Shown here: positions 33,349 through 42,912 of the stretch, piece by piece
Layout of the letters: each line of letters begins with the position of its first letter
Position numbering within the stretch: position 1 is the first letter of the stretch
Assembly (NCBI GenBank): GCA_037893225.1
Contig: JAZGUH010000529.1
Location: 1,488,001 to 1,552,000, forward strand
Source: Hippasteria phrygiana
Lineage: Eukaryota > Echinodermata > Asteroidea > Valvatida > Goniasteridae
DNA: 64,000 nucleotides
Reading direction: 5' to 3'
Notes under the pieces: generated by a model
The model's input: only the letters and a program-made list of their open reading frames with translations
Told to the model about the DNA's origin: nothing
Databases searched by the model: none
Position numbers and translations under genes: made by a program

Positions 33349-34156
33349 TGTTAGGAACACAAAGTTAATGTTGTCAGTGTTATGAAATTCCCCTCACAGA
33401 ATGTATATACGCCCCTCATATAAGTTATGTACAACCGGCACAAACAAATGTTTTGTCACAGGCCACGCGTCACTTATTTGCATACGCCTGCGACCTCGGC
33501 TTCCCCTAACTTGTGAATGAATGGGTTGAGTTGTTTACGATAAGCCGTGCCGGAAAGTTCTATAGGTCAATCTCGTGTACGCTAGCTCTTTTCGGGGAGC
33601 TGTGTAAAAGATTATTTTTAGATGTGACGTAATTCTGTAAGATTATATTCGGAAGCTGATTTGTAAGATGATTCTAGAATTTCTAGTAATCTCTAGAATG
33701 TAAGAAAATTATTTATAACGGGCTGGCTTCAGAACAAAATCACGACTTGAGATTTTCGACCAGGACTTTAGACGGTTTCGTTGGGATTTTGGTGCATCGA
33801 GTTCATCGAGCTGTTTTTATTCGGACCTGTGACCTGTATATGACTCGTCTGCGTAGGAGCGTCTGGAGACAGTTAGAGCCGATATTTATCCCCATATTTT
33901 CGCGACGGGAGCCAGTTTGTGTCGTCCCCCGCTGTTTTCGTCTCTCTTCGGCTGTTTTTGAGGTGAATTGGCCCTGTGTTCCAGCTCGTCAAAGAACTGT
34001 ATTCGGTCGTATTATTGGAGTCGTCCTTGTCCGTTGCCGAGTGCCCAAGCCGTCCAAGTCCTCGCCTAAGTCCTCGCCCATTGCAGAGCTGCCCAAGTCG
34101 TCTGAGCCCTCGCCTATATAAGTCCGCGCCCGTAAGACCTTTTACGTTATAGGCTA

Positions 34157-34935
34157 CAGGGTGTCCCAGAAAAAAAGGTAATTCTGACAATAAGGGTTAA
34201 TTTGACAAAGATATGCATTTTATGGCTATTAATCATGTGTTACCATCAAATAGGAGCAAAATGCTTTGCAGTGATACATTGATTGCATTCCTCCGTTCAT
34301 GCATCACTGAGCACCTTTGTTTGGAAAATGGTATGTGAAAACCCTTTTGGGACAGTTCATGATCAGACATGAGCAGCACATTCAGATATAGCCCGAGGGA
34401 AATCTAACCGTTTGAAAGCATGTGATTCGTACAAGATGTTTATCGATTGGTGATATTTATTCAGTACTGAATGCAGCGACACCTTCCAAGTGTCCACCTC
34501 CTCTTTCGATGCAAAGTCCACAGCGGCGGCGCATGTCAGCCACAGCTCGTCTCACCATTGCAGGATCATCACGTAAGATTTCGACCTCATGCTGAATGCG
34601 GGCTTGTAAATCTTGAAGGTTATGCGGTGGATTGGTGAACTGTTCTTCAAATGCCCCCACAAGAAAGTCACAAGGAGTCAAATCTGGTGACCAGGCTAAG
34701 CATGACAGTGGGCATTCCATTTCACTTATTTGACCCTACTGTCCCAAAAGGGTTTTCACATACCATTTTCCAAACAATGGTGCTCAGTGATGCATGGCCG
34801 GAGGAATGTAATCAAGGTATTACTGGAAAGCATTTTGCTCCTACTTTATGGTAACATGATTAATAGCCATAAAATGCATATCTTTGTCAAATTAACCCTT
34901 ATTGTTAGAATTACCTTTTTTTCTGGGACACCCTG
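34157..34935 (-). mobile_element. Second mariner-family deletion derivative, 779 bp
   Basis: TA target (34155-34156 and 34936-34937). Ends CAGGGTGTCCCAGAAAAAAA are inverted over about 150-200 bp. Only the C-terminal transposase part remains inside. It has the same design as the element at 20662 but distinct sequence. Confidence 0.88.
34457..34720 (-). pseudogene. Mariner transposase C-terminal fragment
   Basis: WSPDLTPCDFLVGAFEEQF retains the third catalytic Asp (PCD). The C-terminal helices IQHEVEIL and MVRRAVADMRRRC follow. A frameshift or substitution changes the usual FFLWG to FLVG. The N-terminal domains are missing. Confidence 0.8.
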
Positions 34936-35310
34936 TATATTGTATAAAATCTTCTCTTAATTCTACACTTGGTAAACCCTATTGATTCTCGAATATTCTC
35001 ATTATTAAATCACATTGTTTCTTTGTTCTTTATATCAGTGTGATCTTGTTTGATTTCTTTGTTGCATCTGAGAAAATCTAGGCCTTTTCTAGCAATTTAT
35101 ATTTGCGGATAGTCTGGAGATTTTCAGACCGTAACAATAGGCCTATCCCGCATAAGTATTATGTTCTTACGGGATTACGGAGATTTAATTTGCTAGCCAA
35201 GTTAGCACAGTAACAGATTCCATGAAATTGGGCACTCACTGACCAAATCCGAATTTGGCAGGGAATGTTCTTGCAGACTTGGCGATTCCAGATGCAAGCC
35301 CATGGACCTA

Positions 35311-35478
35311 TAGAGTACCGAAGTGAGGACGCCAATGCAATGTTTGGAACCAGAATACTCTGTTATTTTGTTTCAATGTGTTTGCATGACTGGATGTTAA
35401 CAAAGGAACAGTCGAAATCTCCACTTATTTGGAGCCAGTTGTCGTGCCAACTGACGTTAGGCTCCGGTACTCTATAAG
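35311..35478. repeat. MITE with TATAGAGTACCG ends
   Basis: CTATAGAGTACCGAAGTGA at the left and GGCTCCGGTACTCTATAAG at the right are inverted. A related left end recurs at 44768, followed by the same AATGCAATGTTTGGAACCAG. Confidence 0.65.
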
Positions 35479-35883
35479 ACATTACGAATAATATGCTGAA
35501 GTCCGGGTCAAGTCTGGGCTTGAGCCAGAGCTCAGTAATGCTCTTTGTTTAGCCTATTTTCTCCCAATTTTAGCCTTTCACTCTGAACCAAACATGACCG
35601 GATCTGGACTATACTCTTCAGAATTTGGCCTAGAACGATCACGTGTCTGGTGTATAAAAACAACTGTCACACTCCAAGCATGATATCACACACCAGCCAG
35701 CTGACGGATTCGGCTGTATCATTGGTACCTACGCAATTTTCACCTACACTGTTGACGGTAGTAAACTATAATGGGAACAGCAAACTAGCAGACGATCAGC
35801 TGTTTTGATCGCGTGATTTTTTCGCGATAATATCCACCGAGCAAGGCAAGTTGAACTGGAAAAACTGGGTTTGGCGATATAAC

Positions 35884-36006
35884 AAAACAATTGTTGACTG
35901 CTGTGATGTGGGATATGACGTTTTGACACGCTCGTGGACGCATAGCACCCTCGGCTTCGTCCCTCGGGTGTTAAAAACGTCACATCCCAGCAGTCAACAA
36001 TATTGT
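35884..36006. repeat. Hairpin repeat, about 40-bp arms
   Basis: TTGTTGACTGCTGTGATGTG and its complement GGATGTGACG... lie about 40 bp in from each end, enclosing a GC-rich ACGAGCG loop region. MITE-like. Confidence 0.65.
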
Positions 36007-36121
36007 ATCCGACGCACTAAAACAACAAATATACGAATACTAATTTATGGCTCGACCCAAAATGAGTCACACGTCGCAAGAAGTACTTTTGAGCCACAGC
36101 CCCTAAAACATTAATTACAGT

Positions 36122-36235
36122 ATTGTAGTCAAGGCCACAACCTCCAAAGCCGAGGCCACAACCTCTGAGGCCAAGGCCGAGGCTACAACGTCCGAGGCCA
36201 CAACGTCCGAGGCCAAGGCCGAGGCCAGCTATTAA
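36122..36235. repeat. Short imperfect minisatellite GAGGCCACAACCTCC
   Basis: About six imperfect units alternate GAGGCCACAACxTCx and GAGGCCAAGGCC. Confidence 0.75.
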
Positions 36236-36443
36236 ACACGTACATGTAATAAATTACTCAAACAAGGTTAATATTTTGTGATCATGTCTGAGTGATCATG
36301 CGCGCGCGCGGAAAGCTGAAGCAAGCGCAGGATGGTACCAGACATGCTTACCGTTGCGCGAGCAGGCGTGCATATGCGAATAACAGGTTGGTTCCCTCAA
36401 CTTCCCTGTCCCCATTATCGCTTTGGCTAATGCCCACTTAACG

Positions 36444-36757
36444 TAGTCTGGTTCCCAGACCAAAATATTCTGACTATTTCTGATGAATGTCCGAAATGGA
36501 CGTCTAGAGCTACAGCTACGGCTACGTCACGCGTAGTTGTAATGGTCGAACACCTAGACAATATCCATAGACAAACGATTCGGACGCAGCCTTAGGTCCG
36601 GTAGCCGCCAATGTCACGTGACGAAAAGTAGCAGAATTCTGCCACTTTCCGAACATTTCCGAAGTTTTCCGAACTTGTTTTCGGTAACATTCGGCTGTTT
36701 ACGTTGATGTTCGCAATAACAAAATGTCTGTCAGACCCGTTACAGATCCTGAAATTT
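36444..36757 (+). repeat. Dispersed repeat family R, copy 3, left part
   Basis: It matches copy 1 from the GGTTCCCAGACC end to CAGATCCTGAAATTT. An inserted segment lies near 36490-36595. It is interrupted at GAATTC by the DIRS element and resumes at 41250. Confidence 0.8.
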
Positions 36758-36908
36758 GAATTCTATTACATAACACTTCGTACAAGTCTTCAGAGGATTG
36801 CATTCCGTTCTACGTGCCAGGTATGCGGATCACACAATAGGTTCAAAGAAACCATTGTAATGTAAATGAGATGCAGTAGGAGAGCGGGCATATAAGCCGA
36901 GCTCTGGC

Positions 36909-39590
36909 ATGGGATCGTCATCTTTTCTAAGTGTGAATAGGTATAGCGGTTACATTGCGAAAAACTTGCACCCATGCAAGCGATGTCTTCCGAGGACGAA
37001 TCATCCCTTCAGCCGGGCCAAGCACCCCGGGCCAAGCACCCCGGGCCAAGCACCCCGGGCCAAGCACCCCGGGCCAAGCACCCCGGGCCAAGCACCCCGG
37101 GCCAAGCACCCCGGGCCAAGCACCCCGGGCCAAGCACCCCGGGCCAAGCACCCCGGGCCAAGCACCCCGGGCCAAGCACCCCGGGCCAAGCACCCCGGGC
37201 CAAGCACCCCGGGCCAAGCACCCCGGGCCAAGCACCCCGGGCCAAGCACCCCGGGCCAAGCACCCCGGGCCAAGCACCCCGGGCCAAGCACCCCGGGCCA
37301 AGCACCCCGGGCCAAGCACCCCGGGCCAAGCACCCCGGGCCAAGCACCCCGGGCCAAGCACCCCGGGCCAAGCACCCCGGGCCAAGCACCCCGGGCCAAG
37401 CACCCCGGGCCAAGCACCCCGGGCCAAGCACCCCGGGCCAAGCACCCCGGGCCAAGCACCCCGGGCCAAGCACCCCGGGCCAAGCACCCCGGGCCAAGCA
37501 CCCCGGGCCAAGCACCCCGGGCCAAGCACCCCGGGCCAAGCACCCCGGGCCAAGCACCCCGGGCCAAGCACCCCGGGCCAAGCACCCCGGGCCAAGCACC
37601 CCGGGCCAAGCACCCCGGGCCAAGCACCCCGGGCCAAGCACCCCGGGCCCACCGCAGTGTGGATACTCAGCTTCAAGCCAATGCAGATAGCATCGAGAAA
37701 CTATCGGCATCCATGAAGTCCATGCAGGACATGTTGTCTACCTTGCTTCAGGCTAAAGACTCGCATACCGGACGTGCTAAGCACGCTGGTCCCGACTATG
37801 GTCCTGCGGTAAGCCCGCAATGGTTCGAGGTTTCCGCCCAGTACGATGAACAGTTCGAGGAAGAACTGCTCAGTCAGGAAACTACGTATGATCCGGACCA
37901 GTCGGAATTTGATCTGACCAGTGCACTGCCAGATAATCAAAGTACGTCAGCTGGGGTTGAATTTGATATCCTACCATTAGACGATATTTACAGTGCTACA
38001 GAGGCCATGGGCCCTGAGGTATTTGCCACATTGGCAGAAAGATCGATAAAGGCAGTAACCTTGCCCATTAAAAAAGAAACGTACTCGAAGATTGCTGAAA
38101 AGTATCTTACACCAGCTAACGCGGTAGCCGTGACGGCACCGAGAGTTGACAATGAATTATGGAGCACGATCCCGGCTTCAGCCCGGTATAAGGACATTAT
38201 CCTGCAACAGATTCAAAAGCAGGTCGTAAAAGGAATGCTTCCATTCCTTCATATTCTCGTAGAATTGAGAAAGTCTGCTAAATCCGATCAAGCAGTAAAT
38301 ATTAATAAGCTGAAAGAAACAGCTTTGGATGGCATTGTCCTTGCAGGGAATGCCTCTTACGAGCTCAGTATGAGACGCCGTGAAGAACTAAAACAAGTTC
38401 TCAATCCGGTGTATCGCGGCATATGCTCGCGATCAACGTCTCTCTCGGAAAAATTGTTTGGCAGTGACTTGAATAATACCATGAAACCAGTATCTGAGGC
38501 ATACAAAGCCGGCAAAAAATTGGCCTCAAATGAAGCCAAAAGCCATTTTCCCCGGCGTTACACGCCGTACACCACCCACAAACAGGGTAGAGGTTATAGC
38601 CACGGTCAGAGAGGCGGCAGACGCCCGTGGCGATCATCTACGAAAACGGGCAACCCTTCACAGTACCACCGTGGGCAACCGATGTGGTCACACGGCAATT
38701 CGGCACAAACATTCAGTGCTAACAAGCCCTCGACATCTTCGGCAAGACCGGACACAAAAAATGGGTATGTTTCTTTATCAGAATCCCCCAATTTCTCCCC
38801 AGGAGTTGGGAGACTTGCATTATATCGGGAAAACTGGTGTTTTATCACCTCCGATACCTGGATCTTGAATACAATATCGGGCTGTAAAATTGATTTTCTG
38901 TGTTGCCCAACCCAAACTGTACCACCTAAATCAATTCGATTTTCAGATCTTGAGGTTGACATAATTAATGCCGAAATTATTGATCTATTATCCAAAGGCG
39001 CTATTCGCCTGTTACCAACGGCTGAATGTCGTTTTCGGTCTAACATCTTTGTGATACCGAAAAAATCTGGTGGGTTTAGACCAGTAATCAATTTGAAAGA
39101 TCTCAACAAATTTGTTGTATACGAGCATTTCAAAATGGAAAATGTCAGGCTTGTAAAAAGCCTAATTCAGGAGAATGACTTCCTTTCAACCATTGACCTA
39201 AAGGACGCATATTTTTCCATTCCTATGCGTCAGGCAGATCAACCTTATCTCTGTTTTGCTTGGGCAGATACAAGTTATTGCTTTACTTGCTTGCCAGTTG
39301 GCTTATCCTCGGCCCCAAGAATTTTTACTAAAGTGTTGAAACCTGTCATTGCTTCAGCACGAAGTAAAGGCATACGCCTTGTAATTTATCTGGACGATAT
39401 ATTGATCATGTCCGTCTCTGAAAAAGAGTGCACTCGCAACACTCGGTTCATGGTCGAACTTCTCCAAAACTTGGGTTTTGTAATTAATACAAAGAAATCT
39501 TGCATGATTCCGAAAAATGTAGTAAAGTACTTGGGCTTTGTTTTTCAATACAGAAACTGCGACAATTTAAGTACCAGCCGACAAGGTTGA
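36909..39590 (+). CDS. DIRS Gag-like region plus reverse transcriptase
   Basis: 893 codons from an ATG at 36909. Residues ~36-245 are minisatellite-encoded repeats (GQAPRAKHPGPSTP). Residues ~250-290 are a short coiled coil (SIEKLSASMKSMQDMLSTLL) and ~300-620 an acidic then basic Gag-like body. The reverse transcriptase spans ~690-885: FVIPKKSGGFRPVINLKDL, LSTIDLKDAYFSIPM, FTCLPVGLSSAPRIF and the catalytic YLDD near residue 827. The ATG at 36909 lies inside the terminal repeat; a more gag-like start (MSSEDESS, 36983) is in another frame. The frame breaks near 39568: the following codons continue in +1, through VPADKVDHIKSECQQL, into the RNase H ORF. One base changes the frame, so the polyprotein is interrupted unless frameshifting occurs. 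Confidence 0.85.
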   Translation: MGSSSFLSVNRYSGYIAKNLHPCKRCLPRTNHPFSRAKHPGPSTPGQAPRAKHPGPSTPGQAPRAKHPGPSTPGQAPRAKHPGPSTPGQAPRAKHPGPSTPGQAPRAKHPGPSTPGQAPRAKHPGPSTPGQAPRAKHPGPSTPGQAPRAKHPGPSTPGQAPRAKHPGPSTPGQAPRAKHPGPSTPGQAPRAKHPGPSTPGQAPRAKHPGPSTPGQAPRAKHPGPSTPGQAPRAKHPGPSTPGQAPRAHRSVDTQLQANADSIEKLSASMKSMQDMLSTLLQAKDSHTGRAKHAGPDYGPAVSPQWFEVSAQYDEQFEEELLSQETTYDPDQSEFDLTSALPDNQSTSAGVEFDILPLDDIYSATEAMGPEVFATLAERSIKAVTLPIKKETYSKIAEKYLTPANAVAVTAPRVDNELWSTIPASARYKDIILQQIQKQVVKGMLPFLHILVELRKSAKSDQAVNINKLKETALDGIVLAGNASYELSMRRREELKQVLNPVYRGICSRSTSLSEKLFGSDLNNTMKPVSEAYKAGKKLASNEAKSHFPRRYTPYTTHKQGRGYSHGQRGGRRPWRSSTKTGNPSQYHRGQPMWSHGNSAQTFSANKPSTSSARPDTKNGYVSLSESPNFSPGVGRLALYRENWCFITSDTWILNTISGCKIDFLCCPTQTVPPKSIRFSDLEVDIINAEIIDLLSKGAIRLLPTAECRFRSNIFVIPKKSGGFRPVINLKDLNKFVVYEHFKMENVRLVKSLIQENDFLSTIDLKDAYFSIPMRQADQPYLCFAWADTSYCFTCLPVGLSSAPRIFTKVLKPVIASARSKGIRLVIYLDDILIMSVSEKECTRNTRFMVELLQNLGFVINTKKSCMIPKNVVKYLGFVFQYRNCDNLSTSRQG
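37015..37644 (+). repeat. 45 perfect copies of a 14-bp unit inside DIRS gag
   Basis: The unit is GGGCCAAGCACCCC and 630 bp equals 45 units with no variant seen. Because 14 is not divisible by 3, all three forward frames encode the same 14-residue cycle, and all reverse frames are open too (LARGAWPGVLGPGC). Confidence 0.97.
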
Positions 39591-40614
39591 CCATATAAAG
39601 TCTGAATGCCAGCAACTTGTGACAAAAAAGATAGTCACTATTCGACAACTTGCCAAATGTATCGGCCTTATTGTTTTAATATTTGAAGCATTTCCTCAGG
39701 GAAAACTTCATTACCGACAAATGGAAAAGACTAAAATAAGAGCCCTTACAAACACAGACAATTTTGATGCAATGGTTGACGTCAGGCCTTGTATAGGTGA
39801 ACTTAACTGGTGGATTTCTTATCCCAGGAACGAGGTTAAAACAAATCTAAAAATACCTCCTGTTGATTTGATCATTTCAACAGATGCCAGTAAGTCTGGA
39901 TGGGGAGCAGTCTGTGAAACGGACGACTCTTACGCTCAGGGTAAGTGGTCGGACACCCAAAGAGAACTACATATAAATCAACTCGAGTTAATGGCTGTAC
40001 AAAAAGCACTAATTAATCTCTGTGCAAATATCGTACATAAACATGTACTTATAAAGTCGGACAATTCTGTAACAGTGTCCTACTTATTGAAAATGGGAGG
40101 GAACGTGAAATCCCTACACGACATTTCAATGTCTATATACTCGTGGTGCTCGCAGAAAAACATATTTCTATCTGCATCACACATTGCAGGCAAATATAAT
40201 GTTTCTGCCGATTATCTGTCAAGGAAAGACAGCAACAAAGAGTTGAGCCTTCAAGTCGATATTTTCGACAGAATTATACAGCAAACCTTTATACCCGACG
40301 TTGATTTGTTTGCTTCCTATGGCAACCAGAAAATACAATGCTATGTTTCGTGGAAAAAGGACCCATGTGCTTGGGCCATTGACGCATTTACAGTTTCATG
40401 GTCTCAATTATCTCCTTACATTTTCCCGCCATTCTGTCTTCTTCCCAGAATAGTGGACAAGATTGCCAGAGACAAGACCGATATGTGTCTTCTAATCGCC
40501 CCATTGTGGGCAGCCCAAGCCTGGTACCCACAACTATTATGTCAGTGGCTCAGCCAATACGGCTTCCGGAGACGGCACTCAGCCATCAACCTCGAGCTCA
40601 AATACCGAATCTAA
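39591..40614 (+). CDS. DIRS RNase H and connecting domain
   Basis: It continues the polyprotein in the +1 frame; the first in-frame Met-type start is 39619. RNase H acidic residues are visible: D in LIISTDASKSGWGAV, E in NQLELMAVQKAL, D in VLIKSDNSVTVSYL. HIAGKYNVSADYLSR is the DIRS/Gypsy RNase H end block. The C-terminal part (DVDLFASYGNQK, PLWAAQAWYPQLL) is the conserved segment between RNase H and recombinase in DIRS elements. Stop TAA at 40612. Confidence 0.85.
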
Positions 40615-40775
40615 AGCTAGCCGCTTGGACCATCTCAAGCAACAGTGGCAGACAAAGGGACTTTCTATCGAAGCTTCCCAACTCATCTCCAGCTCATGGA
40701 GAACAAGAGTTTGCTGTCTATGTCTTTTTTTAAGATATAGCAACAACCAAATGACATTTGTCCTCTACTGTTCCT
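40564..40775 (+). pseudogene. DIRS tyrosine recombinase, N-terminal stub
   Basis: It overlaps the RNase H ORF in another frame. RLDHLKQQWQTKGLSIEASQ and then LISSSWRTR match the first ~60 residues of DIRS recombinases. The frame then runs into unrelated codons and stops before the internal complementary region. The methyltransferase, if the ancestor had one, is also absent. Confidence 0.65.
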
Positions 40776-40815
40776 AACTTTGACCTCACCTTTTTTGTCG
40801 TGAGCTTTGAACAAT

Positions 40816-40932
40816 GCAATCCTCTGAAGACTTGTACGAAGTGTTATGTAATAGAATTCAAAAAATATGCGAATTAAAATGAAGTATAATTTGAATTCTA
40901 TGAATAATAATGAGTACAAGTCGAAGAGGATT
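40816..40932. repeat. DIRS internal complementary region
   Basis: It is the reverse complement of the joined ends of the element. In DIRS-1 this region templates circle formation during reverse transcription. The two half-matches overlap by GAATTC. Confidence 0.9.
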
Positions 40933-41249
40933 CCCACCCCGTATACGGCTTGATTAACAAATAGCCCTGGGTTTTTATACATTTGTTTGTACTTTTCCCT
41001 CCCAATGCAGAGTAACCGACAAAAGGCTCGGTCCTACTTTGCTTCGAAAAGATGACGATCCCATGCCAGAGCTCGGCTTATATGCCCACTCTCCTACTGC
41101 ATCTCATTTACATTACAATGGTTTCTTTGAACCTATTGTGTGATCCGCATACCCTGGCACGTAGAACGGAATGCAATCCTCTTCGACTTGTACTTCATTA
41201 TTATTCATAGAATTCAAATTATACTTCATTTTAATTCGCATAATTTTTG

Positions 41250-41740
41250 AATTCTCAATTATATATAAAAATCGTATAAAATCTTATAATCAAATCGTAT
41301 CTATATATAAAAACTGAAATATTAATGCCACACAAAGCACTCTTGCAGTATTTTGCCGACTTGATTTTGCAAGAATATTAAATTTGAATGATGCCACTGA
41401 CGTCACTCGGACTAACACTATACGCCATGATCTATTTTAAACCGTGGAAGCTACTTGACCTAAGATTTAGGGAATTTTTCAAATCCCTGGCTTGGGCTCG
41501 GGCTTCGGCTTCGCGTAATTTTATGTCCCCAGATTTTGCAAGATCCTGGACACTGTTTTCGTATATATATGTACATCGAAATCTTATATTTTCTGTATAT
41601 TTATTTACGTATTCAAGGCTTTAGATTGGCAATGGGGCTGGGGAATAGTTGGAGACGAAGCCGAAGCCCAAGCCCAAGCCAGGGTTTGAGAAACCCCTTT
41701 AGACGTCAGGGAATCTTCAGGCCAGGGAACCAGACTACAC
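41250..41740 (+). repeat. Dispersed repeat family R, copy 3, right part
   Basis: It resumes at GAATTCTCAATTATA, contains TTTTGCAAGAATATTAAATT and TGACGTCACTCGGACT as in copy 1, and extends further to GGGAACCAGACTAC. An internal hairpin pairs 41488-41513 with 41658-41682 (GGCTTGGGCTCGGGCTTCGG). Confidence 0.7.
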
Positions 41741-41939
41741 CTAACGTTCACTCGTTAAGGGCCGAGTGGCGGTCCAGGAACCAGTCTATAGCGGGAGTAG
41801 ACTGGTTCTCTAACAAGGAGATTATGTTGTATCGTAAAATCGGGTGTGATCCCTGGCTATACGGCATTCTGGGTTCATGACTTCTGATTAGCGCCCACCC
41901 GAACAAAGATACTGACAATTTGGGAGACCGCCAACATAG

Positions 41940-42016
41940 GGCAAGATAGCTCAGTTGCATGGTAGAGCGCCGGTACGGTAACTCGGAGGTCGCAGGTTCG
42001 AATCCTGCTCCTGCCA
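41940..42016 (+). tRNA. tRNA-Thr(GGT)-like sequence, possibly decayed
   Basis: Acceptor GGCAAGA pairs with TCCTGCC except for one A-C. The D arm is GCTC...GAGC, the T arm GCAGG/TTCGAAT/CCTGC, discriminator A. The anticodon loop ACGGTAA gives GGT but lacks the invariant T33, and the stem CCGGT/CTCGG has a mismatch. It may be a pseudogene or a SINE head. Confidence 0.5.
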
Positions 42017-42723
42017 GTTTCTTTGTTCACTTTAAAAATGTATTCAAATTTACCTAGTCAGTTTCCCTTGTGGATTGTTTGACGAAGAAGATTAGAAGAT
42101 TATATGCTACCCGAGTACGTGCAATGTAACACAATAGTGGCAGTTCATGGGTCGAGTGAAGTGGTGGACCAGTAACCAGTCTATTAGCGGGAGTAGACTA
42201 GCTGGTTAATTAAGAATTATTTCATAAGATGAGGTCACATAAAGAAAATAAAACTCTCAGCAAACATCCCAAAAGTAATGTTTTTCACTGTTCATGACAC
42301 TAAAGCTGTTGCTTTTGATTGCGTCACTGTTCCGTGCATGAATATGGAAAAGCACATTAACACATCATGTTAGCATTAGTAAGCAATCTATCATTTTGGT
42401 TTAATAACACAAGTCCCTGAAATGGAACTTGTAGGAAATGTTTAGCAGTTTTCGTTGTGTAATTATTTTTCACGACTAAAGGTATATCGGAAAAAATTCT
42501 TCAATGTCTATAGAAACAGGATTATTTCTCTATACATGTACATTACTCATGTTTTGTTGCATGCGCAATTATTTTTGTTATACAACTGTATACACACATT
42601 CAAAGCTGTGTGTTAATCGTTGGTAGTGAATATGGGGGGTTGGGGAAAGAGTAGTAGTTGCAAACTGATAGTGAACCTGTTGTAAACCAAAATCCTGAAG
42701 TATTTATATAAACGATCACTCAC
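42017..42723. other. Non-coding stretch downstream of a possible first exon
   Basis: 42140-42200 partly repeats 41757-41815 (AGTCTATTAGCGGGAGTAGACT). The rest is AT-rich and would be intron 1 of the candidate minus-strand gene. Confidence 0.4.
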
Positions 42724-42840
42724 CTCGGGTCCTTGTTTTGAATGAAGCGACAGGCAGAACTGAAAGTCTGATCGATGTGAGCTTTGAAGCGATCGCCTGT
42801 CCTTTTTAGCTTTCTGAGCAGGGGCTGCAAAACCGCACAT
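42724..42840 (-). CDS. Candidate first coding exon of an unknown host gene
   Basis: ATG at 42840 with A at -3, then 39 codons (MCGFAAPAQKAKKDRRSLQS, HRSDFQFCLSLHSKQGPE) ending at a strong donor, GAG|GTGAGT, at 42723. A perfect NRF-1 palindrome lies 60 bp upstream and a CCAAT-like box just before the ATG. I recognise no domain and found no later exon. It could be a chance ORF. Confidence 0.35.
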
Positions 42841-42900
42841 ATTTTTTTGATTGGGCCAAGCAAGTCGTCAGTCATCCGACATCATGTCGCGTGCACATGG

Positions 42901-42912
42901 TGCGCATGCGCA
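42901..42912. promoter_or_regulatory. NRF-1-type palindrome TGCGCATGCGCA
   Basis: An exact 12-bp NRF-1/alpha-PAL consensus palindrome, 60 bp upstream of the candidate exon at 42840. Such sites commonly mark broad promoters of housekeeping genes. Confidence 0.5.

Larger units (their letters stand above)
33349..35136 (+). mobile_element. Probable solo LTR split by a mariner element
   Basis: The sequence starts TGTTAGG and ends CGTAACA, with TGTTA/TAACA inverted ends, and is flanked by ATAG at 33345-33348 and 35137-35140. Without the mariner insertion it is about 1.0 kb. A TATA-like ATTTATAACGG lies near 33712. No internal gag-pol region is adjacent, so it is a solo LTR if correct. The class (Ty3/Gypsy-like) is only suggested by the 4-bp duplication. 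The 124-codon ORF at 33747-34121 is probably not a gene. Confidence 0.55.
36758..41254 (+). mobile_element. DIRS-type retrotransposon (recombinase-deleted)
   Basis: Inverted terminal repeats lie at 36791-36927 and 41048-41184 (about 137 bp, nearly identical). An internal complementary region at 40816-40932 is the reverse complement of the two outer ends joined together: 40816-40859 matches 36758-36801 and 40854-40932 matches 41176-41254, meeting at GAATTC. This is the DIRS-1 layout, used to circularise through a tyrosine recombinase. The order is gag-like region, reverse transcriptase, RNase H, then only the first residues of the recombinase. The host repeat on both sides continues at GAATTC with no longer duplication. 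Confidence 0.92.

Noticed and set aside
33747..34121. 124-codon plus ORF
   Set aside because: Lies inside the probable LTR; overlapping open frame on the other strand and no domain.
37015..37644. CRISPR-like array
   Set aside because: Units are directly adjacent with no spacers and the genome is eukaryotic.
36927..37710. Long minus ORFs (LARGAWPGVLGPGC repeats) in the DIRS region
   Set aside because: Reverse-strand shadow of the 14-bp array inside gag.
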